Made by a program: the position numbers and the translations under genes. From Paenibacillus andongensis (GTDB lineage Bacteria > Bacillota > Bacilli > Paenibacillales > NBRC-103111), in NCBI RefSeq assembly GCF_025369935.1, contig NZ_CP104467.1:569501-633500 (forward strand): a stretch of 64,000 nt of DNA, read 5' to 3'. Below the pieces are notes generated by a model, which was given only the letters and a program-made list of their open reading frames with translations, was not told where the DNA came from and did not search any database. Position 1 is the stretch's first letter, and the number at the start of each line of letters is the position of its first letter. This document shows positions 33,652 through 40,046 of the stretch, in pieces.

Positions 33652-33972
33652 CTACTTCGAATTTCTCGGATAAGCGGGGTCTTTCTTTTTTAGCAATTCG
33701 CGCAGGATCTCAAGCTCTAGCTCTTTCTCGCCAAGTACTTTAACGGCTTTTTCATAGCGTTGTTCTACATCTTGTAGACGCTGCAATTCTTGCAGATGCT
33801 CGTCAGCCACTGGGATTTCTTCCGGAGGAATAGAGTCACGGTGATCTCTGATCCACAAACGGATGGTTTCAGGATGGATGTCATACATGCGGGCTAATAC
33901 CCCCACCTTAATACCAGCCAATGCTTCCTTAACAATTTTAAGCCGTGCTTCTTCTTTCAGCCTTTTCCCCAT
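33652..33972 (-). CDS. IS3-family transposase OrfA (HTH)
   Basis: 106 residues: helix-turn-helix (RLKIVKEALAGIKVGVLARMYDIHPETIRLWI) followed by a long leucine-zipper-type helix (LQELQRLQDVEQRYEKAVKVLGEKELELEILREL). In the family it binds the IS ends and dimerises with OrfAB. The A6G slip site falls near its 3' end. Confidence 0.9.
   Translation of the reverse strand: MGKRLKEEARLKIVKEALAGIKVGVLARMYDIHPETIRLWIRDHRDSIPPEEIPVADEHLQELQRLQDVEQRYEKAVKVLGEKELELEILRELLKKKDPAYPRNSK
33685..33691 (-). other. Programmed -1 frameshift site (A AAA AAG)
   Basis: Read leftward the heptamer is in the correct phase for tandem slippage (the third base of a CTA codon plus AAA AAG). After a -1 shift the frame continues into orfB without a stop for about 25 codons before the orfB TTG. 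Confidence 0.85.
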
Positions 33973-34088
33973 ACTGAATCATCTCCTTGTCCCTAGTTTA
34001 AATTATTGGGTGGGAGGACTCCAGTTTAATTAGGGGGCCTAGGAGCGGCGTACAACATTTTTGTCTATTTTTTCTTATAAAGCTGAGA

Positions 34089-34221
34089 TTGTTGTAGTTT
34101 TTACAACAAAAAAGCATTAATTCTTAAGTTTGGGCTGTTTTTGAGCTAAGTGTTGTATTTTTTACAACAATCGCCGACAACTCGCGGATTCTCTCACTTA
34201 ATGTTGCACAAAGTACAACAT
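34089..34221. repeat. Three TTGTTGTA-family palindromes, with a fourth split by the IS
   Basis: Palindromes at 34089-34109, 34151-34169 and 34201-34221, centres about 61 and 51 bases apart. A fourth, GTTGTAC (32633-32639) and GTACAAC (34050-34056), is separated by the IS3 element and would be contiguous without it. The rest of the 34057-34300 stretch has no gene. Confidence 0.8.
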
Positions 34222-34308
34222 TGCAACTAGCTTCCCACTCCTAGTGGTATTCCCAGTTCCTAGGGAATTTATTTATTTTGCCGCCCAGCCCAAATATCAG
34301 CTTTTATG

Positions 34309-34358
34309 TTGACTTTTAAGTCAGTTGGTTGTATGGTTAATTACATGAGTAACTAACC
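34309..34358 (+). promoter_or_regulatory. Promoter and operator of the YtrA-type regulator operon
   Basis: TTGACT (34309-34314), 17-base spacer, TATGGT (34332-34337). Overlapping the -10 and start is a near-perfect inverted repeat GGTTAATTAC-ATGA-GTAACTAACC (34335-34358), suited to a GntR-family dimer and so to autorepression by the first gene. Confidence 0.75.
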
Positions 34359-34376
34359 AACGTGGTGGTGAGAGAA

Positions 34377-34745
34377 ATGGGACTAATGATGGACGATAGC
34401 CGCCCGATTTTTGTGCAAATTGCAGAGCGAATTGAAGACGACATTATTGAGGCAAGAATGCCGGAGGAATCGCAAGTGCCTTCTACGAATCAGTTTGCAT
34501 CCTTTTATCAAATTAATCCGGCGACAGCAGCGAAAGGTGTTAATTTGTTGGTAGACCAAGGGATTTTGTACAAGAAACGAGGGATTGGCATGTTTGTAGC
34601 GGAGGGAGCGCGAACGAAGCTGATGGAGAAGCGGAAAGAACTATTTTATGAGCAATATGTCGTGACGATGGTGAAAGAAGCCGAGAAGCTCGGGATTACC
34701 GTAGAGCAATTGACGGAAATGGTGCGCAGAGGGGAGAAAGAGTGA
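34377..34745 (+). CDS. GntR-family regulator, YtrA subfamily
   Basis: 122 residues from ATG 34377, with GGTGGTGAG upstream. Winged helix (PIFVQIAERIEDDII, VPSTNQFASFYQINPATAAKGVNLLVDQGILYKKRGIGMFV) and only a short helical tail of about 45 residues, which is the YtrA type without a large effector domain. Such regulators repress the ABC operon they precede. The gene overlaps the ATPase start (TGATG). Confidence 0.9.
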   Translation: MGLMMDDSRPIFVQIAERIEDDIIEARMPEESQVPSTNQFASFYQINPATAAKGVNLLVDQGILYKKRGIGMFVAEGARTKLMEKRKELFYEQYVVTMVKEAEKLGITVEQLTEMVRRGEKE

Positions 34746-35638
34746 TGACCAACATTGTGGAAGTGAAAGGACTAACCAAGTCCTATGGCCAAGTGACGGC
34801 AGTGGATCATGTTAGTTTCACGATTGAAGCAAATAAAATCTATGGCTTGCTAGGCAGAAACGGTGCAGGCAAAACGACGATCATGCATATGATCTCATCT
34901 CAACAGTTCGCTACAAGCGGCGAGTTGAAGGTATTTGGGGAAGAGCCTTACGAGAACAGCCGGGTGCTCAATCAGATTTGCTTCATTAAAGAAAGCCAGA
35001 AGTACCCAGATACCTTCCGTGTCATAGATGTAATCGAGGTTGCGAGATCGCTTTTCCCGAACTGGGATCATACTTATGCGCATGCTTTGATTGAAGATTT
35101 TCGTCTGCCTTTGAAAAGAAAAATAAAAAAACTATCCAGAGGGATGCTTTCATCCGTCGGTATAGTGGTTGGTCTGGCAAGCCGTGCTCCATTAACCATT
35201 TTCGATGAGCCTTATTTGGGGCTGGATGCTGTGGCAAGAATCCTATTCTATGATCGCTTGCTTGAAGACTATGCCGAGTTTCCACGGACGGTTATTCTCT
35301 CCACACATCTTATCGACGAAGTTAGCCGCTTGCTCGAGCATGTGCTGGTTATCGATAACGGCAAATTGATTATGAATGAAGATGCGGATGCTCTTCGCGG
35401 TCGTGCTTGCACGGTTTCAGGTCTAGCGACAGCTGTGGATTCATTCACGAGAGGCAAAGAGCTGCTTGAACGCACGGCGATAGGTGCGGCTGCATCGGCT
35501 ACGATTCTTGGTGCTCTGAGTGACCGGGATCGGAAGGAAGCGGAGGCGATGGGGCTTGAATTCGCTCCAGTTTCCATGCAGCAGCTTATCGTTCATCTGA
35601 CACGCACGTCAATCGCGGGAAAGGGGTCTGAGGAATAA
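34745..35638 (+). CDS. ABC transporter ATPase (YtrB-like)
   Basis: 297 residues from ATG 34745 (GTG 34742 is the alternative). Walker A GRNGAGKTT, Walker B LTIFDEPYLGLD and switch His LSTHLIDE are clear. The signature loop is LSRGM rather than LSGGQ, as in many YtrB-like ATPases. About 80 C-terminal residues beyond the ATPase core are of unknown role. Single ATPase domain; it should dimerise with the permease that follows immediately (TAATG junction). Confidence 0.88.
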   Translation: MTNIVEVKGLTKSYGQVTAVDHVSFTIEANKIYGLLGRNGAGKTTIMHMISSQQFATSGELKVFGEEPYENSRVLNQICFIKESQKYPDTFRVIDVIEVARSLFPNWDHTYAHALIEDFRLPLKRKIKKLSRGMLSSVGIVVGLASRAPLTIFDEPYLGLDAVARILFYDRLLEDYAEFPRTVILSTHLIDEVSRLLEHVLVIDNGKLIMNEDADALRGRACTVSGLATAVDSFTRGKELLERTAIGAAASATILGALSDRDRKEAEAMGLEFAPVSMQQLIVHLTRTSIAGKGSEE

Positions 35639-36321
35639 TGAATCAAGTGAAACAGGTAGTAAAACTCCATATGAGGAGCAAAATGACATCGTTGGCTATC
35701 CCGTGGAGCATTATCGGGGCAAACTTTTTGATCAATCTGCTCATAGCGCTGTCGCTAGAGGTAGGTGAATCTATAAATACTGGGGCGATCATTTCGATTT
35801 TCATCTACACCTTTGTAGCAGGAACGGTCACTATTAAGGAAACCTTCCCATTTGCCTTGGGACTGAGTATTCGTAGGAAGGATTATTTCTTTGGGACAGC
35901 TGTGACAGCTACTATTGTTAATGTTAGTTCAGCTCTAGCACTTGCCATCCTGTCTGTGATTGAAGAGGCGACCAATGGCTGGTGGGTTCGATTGCACCTT
36001 TTTAATGTCCAATTTCTAAACGATCTTTCGCTGATAGGCACGTTTGGTATTTATCTGATTATGCTTCTTCATATGTATTTCCTCGGGTTTGCAATATCCA
36101 GTTTACACCGTCGTTTCGGCGGGGCTTCGATGTATATCTTTTTTACATCCCTGCTTTTGATTGGTACGGTAGTTTCCTATATTTTTACACACTTTGGATT
36201 GTGGGGCGGTCTCGTGGATTGGATCATTCACAGTTATATGGATATATTCTGGTGGATGGTGCCTTTGGTTGTCGTGTACTTAGTTGCAGCTTATGGTTTG
36301 CTTCGTAGAGCGACAGTTTAG
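35638..36321 (+). CDS. ABC transporter permease subunit
   Basis: 227 residues with about six hydrophobic helices and no large soluble domain, e.g. IPWSIIGANFLINLLIALSL, IFIYTFVAGTVTI, LIGTFGIYLIMLLHMYFLGFAI, IYFFTSLLLIGTVVSYIF. ATG at 35638 overlaps the ATPase stop. Together with the YtrA-like regulator it forms a three-gene operon like ytr/ABC-2 type exporters, often linked to envelope stress; substrate unknown. Confidence 0.85.
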   Translation: MNQVKQVVKLHMRSKMTSLAIPWSIIGANFLINLLIALSLEVGESINTGAIISIFIYTFVAGTVTIKETFPFALGLSIRRKDYFFGTAVTATIVNVSSALALAILSVIEEATNGWWVRLHLFNVQFLNDLSLIGTFGIYLIMLLHMYFLGFAISSLHRRFGGASMYIFFTSLLLIGTVVSYIFTHFGLWGGLVDWIIHSYMDIFWWMVPLVVVYLVAAYGLLRRATV

Positions 36322-36327
36322 AACTGA

Positions 36328-36360
36328 GAAAAAGCCTATTGCAGCTGCAATGGCTTTTTC
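36328..36360. terminator. Terminator after the YtrA-type operon
   Basis: GAAAAAGCC / GGCTTTTTC outer arms plus inner ATTGCAGCTGCAAT palindrome; works in both directions between convergent genes. Confidence 0.85.
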
Positions 36361-36367
36361 TATTTGT

Positions 36368-36997
36368 TCAGTCACATCCTAATCGAGATCCGCAAGAAGC
36401 GGAACCAAGCCAAGTATGCGGATTACCTGCCCAGCACCATCCTAATTTTGGCTTACCGCCGCTAATCCATAAAGCGGTCACTCTGCGGTCACTGCAGCGA
36501 GAACCGAGCAGAGAGAAGCCGTTATTTTTCTGTAAAATATCCGGGAAATGAGTAATCAAGGCAATGCCTTCCTCGAGGGTAAGGGGGGTGCGATGTTTCT
36601 CCTTAATGGTTTTGATCGCTTCATTTGGAGTGATATTAAGCGTTTCTTTACCTGTATCGATATCCACCGCCAGATAGGCGATACCAGTAGGAAGCTCAAT
36701 ACCCTCAATAGGTTTAAAGCGTTTGATATCATCTGCATCCATGACGCTAAAGCCCATTTTATTATTTCGCTTAACAAGCTGCATCGCTTTTTCACCATCT
36801 ACCCAGTCGCTCTGAACGACGATGACGAACCGAACATATCCTGCTTGCGGTTCTTTTTTTAGCTTTTCGAGCTCCTTGACTCTATCCTTGAGAGGTTCGA
36901 GCTGCTGCTTAAATTCCTCCTTGGTTAACCCAGCAATGTCAGGGTAGCCTTTATCCACTAGGTTTTCGACTTGCCGATCGAATTCATCAGTTAACAA
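36368..36997 (-). CDS. DUF5701-like protein of unknown function
   Basis: 209 residues, soluble, no signal peptide. The C-terminal PKLGWCWAGNPHTWLGSASC segment is the part I associate with the DUF5701 family, and the central FVIVVQSDWVDGEKAMQLV and GYVRF region fits. The TTG start at 36997 follows AAGGAG at 10 bases. Monocistronic; no pathway clue nearby. Confidence 0.7.
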   Translation of the reverse strand: MLTDEFDRQVENLVDKGYPDIAGLTKEEFKQQLEPLKDRVKELEKLKKEPQAGYVRFVIVVQSDWVDGEKAMQLVKRNNKMGFSVMDADDIKRFKPIEGIELPTGIAYLAVDIDTGKETLNITPNEAIKTIKEKHRTPLTLEEGIALITHFPDILQKNNGFSLLGSRCSDRRVTALWISGGKPKLGWCWAGNPHTWLGSASCGSRLGCD

Positions 36998-37182
36998 GGC
37001 GATTCAACTCCTTCCTTCTTTGTCCAACAATCTTTCTTTTTTATATAAAATCATTTTACAACATTAATGCCAATGGTAAACTAATTGAAGGATTGACCTT
37101 TAATATGGGGCAGTTCTTGTGAAAACTTTATAAATGAGATTTAATCTTAATGGAAAAGTGAAGATCAGCCCGAGGTGAATAC

Positions 37183-37896
37183 ATGAACTTGCGGCCAATT
37201 GATATTGCCAGAAAACTTAAGCTAAGTACAAGTGCCTTAAGGAATTATGAAACGAATGGACTTGTTCCTCCTACGCAACGTTCATCCAGCGGTTATCGGA
37301 TTTACACCGAAGAACATATTGCTTATTTTGAGTGTATTCAAGCAATGGCACCAGGGTTTGGTATGGATGTAACATCCGAGGTTCTTCGGAAAATTCAATT
37401 AAAAGAAGTAGATGCTGCCCTTTGGTTGATCAATAACAGCCAGGCCGATCTCCATCGCGATAAAACGTTGGCAGATAGGAACATTCAAATTCTAGAGACT
37501 CAGGAACCTAAGACCAGCCTCGATTCAAACGTAATAAAAGAATGGATGACCATCGGAGAAGTTTCAGCGGAAACGTCCATCCCAAGCTCAGCCATCCGAC
37601 ACTGGGAAAAGGTGGGGCTCATTACCTCATCACGGGATCCTGAAAATGGCTATCGCCTATTTAGTCGATCTCAAATGCGTAAAATTTCACTGCTTCGCGC
37701 TTTGCGGCAAGCCGTTTATTCCGTAGATCTTGTTGATCTCAAGCAAGCCATTGCGGAGATGAATGTTCATGATGTGGAACATGTCAAAAAGGTCGCTCAG
37801 GATTCCTTAAACTACTTAGTCAAAATCAACAAAGAGCAGCTTCGCGGCATGTCCTATTTATACCGGCTTTGCCGATTGTTGAATTTGCTTGATTAA
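37183..37896 (+). CDS. MerR-family protein with two HTH domains
   Basis: 237 residues. A first MerR winged helix occupies about residues 4-70 (DIARKLKLSTSALRNYETNGLVPP, SSGYRIYTEEHI) and a second about 118-187 (TIGEVSAETSIPSSAIRHWEKVGLI, ENGYRLFSRSQM). A long C-terminal helix follows, without an obvious metal or drug site. Two HTH domains in one chain are unusual for MerR proteins, which normally bind as homodimers, so one chain may recognise both half-sites. GAGGTG site before ATG 37183. Confidence 0.85.
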   Translation: MNLRPIDIARKLKLSTSALRNYETNGLVPPTQRSSSGYRIYTEEHIAYFECIQAMAPGFGMDVTSEVLRKIQLKEVDAALWLINNSQADLHRDKTLADRNIQILETQEPKTSLDSNVIKEWMTIGEVSAETSIPSSAIRHWEKVGLITSSRDPENGYRLFSRSQMRKISLLRALRQAVYSVDLVDLKQAIAEMNVHDVEHVKKVAQDSLNYLVKINKEQLRGMSYLYRLCRLLNLLD

Positions 37897-37916
37897 TATC
37901 TCCCAAAAAAGAAAAA

Positions 37917-37972
37917 TACGCCACCCTTGCGGCATGCCCGGATCGGCAAGTGCAGCTAGAGTGGCGCAAAAA
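37917..37972. terminator. Bidirectional terminator between MerR and SRPBCC genes
   Basis: CGCCAC / GTGGCG outer stem with inner CTTGC / GCAAG pairing, A- and T-runs on both sides. Converging genes end on either side. Confidence 0.7.
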
Positions 37973-37996
37973 ACATCTTTTAACCAGCAAAAACGC

Positions 37997-38530
37997 TTAT
38001 ACGACTTTGACTAAGTAAGCATCGAGTTGATCGAACGTTCCGCCGAATCCTTGTTTCATGGAATCATACATGCCCTCAAAGAACTTAAGTTCTTCCTCCG
38101 TTGCATTAATAGGTCCTCCACGCATGATTAGTGTAGTTTTTCCTTCATTTTCAGTGAAAGATAATTTATTCATTATTTCCAGCGGAAAACTTTCGCTAAA
38201 CGGAGCTCTGATAGTGTTAGCCTCAGCATCGGAGAAGGAATTTACGTAGACGAGCTTCTCAGGGGAATTAACTTCATGGTAGACAAACTTACCCCACATT
38301 TCAAAGCCTTCAGCTGATTTCATACTGTAGTGGAAGATACCGCCTGGGCGTAGATCTAAGGTGTGCACGCTTAATTCGAAGCCTGTTGGTCCCCACCAGC
38401 GAGCTAAATGTTCAGCCTCAGTCCACGTTTTGAAAACGAGGTCGCGTGGTGCATTGAAAGTACGAGTAAGAACCAACTCTCCTCCTTCTAATGTGGCATT
38501 GAAGTTGTTCCCTGCTTTTTCTTGAGTCAT
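37997..38530 (-). CDS. SRPBCC (AHSA1-like) domain protein, second copy
   Basis: 177 residues. Start of domain LTRTFNAPRDLVFKTWTEAEHLARWWGP and terminal WFEGMYDSMKQGFGGT-type helix (seen as FEGMYDSMKQGFGGTFDQL) are characteristic of AHSA1. ATG 38530 is 2 bases after the ArsR stop. Many ArsR/AHSA1 pairs like this are thought to bind small hydrophobic ligands; not established. Confidence 0.9.
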   Translation of the reverse strand: MTQEKAGNNFNATLEGGELVLTRTFNAPRDLVFKTWTEAEHLARWWGPTGFELSVHTLDLRPGGIFHYSMKSAEGFEMWGKFVYHEVNSPEKLVYVNSFSDAEANTIRAPFSESFPLEIMNKLSFTENEGKTTLIMRGGPINATEEELKFFEGMYDSMKQGFGGTFDQLDAYLVKVV

Positions 38531-38532
38531 GT

Positions 38533-38874
38533 CTAATCCTCCAAATCAAATTGTTTTTTCTTTTCCTTCTCTAACAATTGCTGCAAATAATCGTCCAAGC
38601 GATTGAATCTCTCTTCCCACATGCGGCGGAAAGAGTCCAGCCAGCCATCCAGCTCTTTGAGCGACTGAAACTGCAGCTTATAGATTCTTTTATTCGCGGC
38701 GGGTTGTACCTCGACAAGTTCTGCATCACTCAGCACGCGGAGATGCTTGGATACTTGTGGCTGCTGAAGCTCAAGCCGATCTGCTATTTCCCCGACAGTA
38801 AGGGGGCCGTCACGCAAAAGCTCGACAATGTGCAAGCGGTTTGGCTCGGCTAGAGCACTGAAAGTCTTATTCAT
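38533..38874 (-). CDS. ArsR-family HTH regulator (second ArsR/SRPBCC pair)
   Basis: 113 residues from ATG 38874 (MNKTFSALAEPNRLHIVELL). The recognition helix is ELQQPQVSKHLRVLSDAELVEV. The frame is open further upstream to 38964, but the -10 TATATT at 38886-38881 places transcription start at or near 38874, so only MNKTFS (or the ATG at 38880 if the start is a little earlier) can be used. No ribosome site is needed in a leaderless transcript. Partner of the SRPBCC gene. Confidence 0.85.
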   Translation of the reverse strand: MNKTFSALAEPNRLHIVELLRDGPLTVGEIADRLELQQPQVSKHLRVLSDAELVEVQPAANKRIYKLQFQSLKELDGWLDSFRRMWEERFNRLDDYLQQLLEKEKKKQFDLED

Positions 38875-38880
38875 ACACAT

Positions 38881-38919
38881 AATATACTCCGTATGGAATA
38901 TTCCTGTCAAGGAATATTT
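38881..38919 (-). promoter_or_regulatory. Leaderless-type promoter and operator of the second ArsR gene
   Basis: Reading leftward: an AAATATTCC element (38919-38911), TTGACA (38910-38905), GGAATATTCC palindrome (38904-38895) inside an 18-base spacer, then TATATT (38886-38881). The repeated AATATTCC blocks on either side of the -35 are likely operator half-sites. Confidence 0.7.
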
Positions 38920-38948
38920 GTCGATGCAATCGCAATTTGTTGAATAGC

Positions 38949-38975
38949 AAAAAGACTGCCTCACCGGCAGTCTTT
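38949..38975. terminator. Terminator-like hairpin with no obvious upstream gene
   Basis: AAAAAGACTGCC / GGCAGTCTTTT stem with TCAC loop, T-rich in both directions. It sits upstream of both the leftward ArsR promoter and the rightward 3D-protein gene, so it ends no gene I can see. Confidence 0.65.
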
Positions 38976-39183
38976 TCTTATTTCACATTTATAGTTTAAG
39001 CCAAGATTCGTTATGTATACTGCTTTATGCTTTCTTAGTTTGTTTTTTTAGCGCTTGGTCCACCTTGGTTTGCGTTCTCGATCTATTAAAATATGAAAAA
39101 ATGATTAAGAGACGTATATAAATCTTCGAATTGGACGAATCTAGTAGCTATAACTCTACTATTTTTTAAGAGGAGGAACTACT

Positions 39184-39873
39184 ATGTTTCGTAAAATTCT
39201 TTATGTGACTTTGACGCTGCCTTTGCTGCTTTGTTTGTGGCAGGTACAGCCCGCCTATTCGTACCCTGAAAGTGAAGATGGGGGGGAATTACCTCCTACG
39301 TATAGTATGGCAAGAAATGCAGGCCCTGTGGAAGGAACAGCTCAAGCTGAACTAGCTCAGCCTAGGACGCAGTATCAAGTGGACCGAGGCGATACGCTGT
39401 TCAAAATTGCACGTGATTTTGGCGTAACCGTAGACGACCTTATCAACTCTAACAATATTCAAAATCCGAACCAACTAACGATTGGTCAAAGTTTAACGAT
39501 TCCGAAGAATGAATCAGAGATTGGTTTACCAAATGGTCAAAAGAAAATTATCAAAAAAGTGTTGAACACAACCCTTACAGCTTATACGGCTGGCTTTGAA
39601 TCAACAGGCAAAAAGGCTTCCCATCCCATGTATGGCATCACATTTAGTGGTCTTAAAGCCAAAGAAGGACGCACGATCGCCGTGGATCCTGCTGTAATCC
39701 CTCTAGGTTCAACGGTGTTCATTGAAGGTATCGGCATTCGTAAAGCGGAGGATATCGGTTCGGCTATTCGCGGTTCTAGAATTGATGTGTTCATGAATGA
39801 TTTGAATGAGGCTCAGGATTTTGGCGTGAAAAAGAACGTGAAAGTTTATTTGCTAGATAGAGAGAATGTTTAA
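39184..39873 (+). CDS. Secreted LysM-3D domain wall protein (YocH-like)
   Basis: 229 residues: signal peptide (about 1-26), one LysM wall-binding motif (YQVDRGDTLFKIARDFGVTVDDLI, about 62-110) and a C-terminal 3D (double-psi beta-barrel) domain with the Asp signatures TAYT, IAVDPAVIPLGS and EDIGSAIRGSRIDVFM. Relatives such as YocH and Sps/MltA-like proteins act as peptidoglycan hydrolases or lytic transglycosylases. AAGAGGAGG ribosome site. Usual DTGGAIKG motif appears as EDIGSAIRG, one Gly replaced by Ser. Confidence 0.9.
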   Translation: MFRKILYVTLTLPLLLCLWQVQPAYSYPESEDGGELPPTYSMARNAGPVEGTAQAELAQPRTQYQVDRGDTLFKIARDFGVTVDDLINSNNIQNPNQLTIGQSLTIPKNESEIGLPNGQKKIIKKVLNTTLTAYTAGFESTGKKASHPMYGITFSGLKAKEGRTIAVDPAVIPLGSTVFIEGIGIRKAEDIGSAIRGSRIDVFMNDLNEAQDFGVKKNVKVYLLDRENV

Positions 39874-39926
39874 ATTGATAAGCAATTTAATAGGTTAAGG
39901 GTCAACCGGGACAACAGTTACAGATC

Positions 39927-39967
39927 AAAAACGCCCCCAGCAAAGGTGCTGAAAGGGCGTTTTTTTA
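39927..39967 (+). terminator. Terminator after the LysM-3D gene
   Basis: AAAAACGCCC / AGGGCGTTTTT arms around a CAGCA/TGCTG inner stem, followed by seven Ts. Confidence 0.85.
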
Positions 39968-40046
39968 CCATAATGTTAGCAGTTCTTATTTTGAATGAAA
40001 ATTAATCAGCCATTTCCCAATAATTCCAACGGCTTCGTCGTAATCA

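Larger units (their letters stand above)
32651..34038 (-). mobile_element. Complete IS3-family insertion sequence
   Basis: 1388 bases bounded by inverted ends beginning GCCCCCTAA (right end read on the other strand), with further matching blocks (CCGGAGTC/CTGGAGTC, GCCCACC/CCCACCC), and flanked by CTAG direct repeats at 32647-32650 and 34039-34042. CTAG is itself palindromic, so the exact boundary could shift by up to 4 bases. It carries orfA and orfB on the leftward strand with a -1 frameshift site. The element lies inside a GTTGTAC...GTACAAC palindrome and interrupts no gene. Confidence 0.88.
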
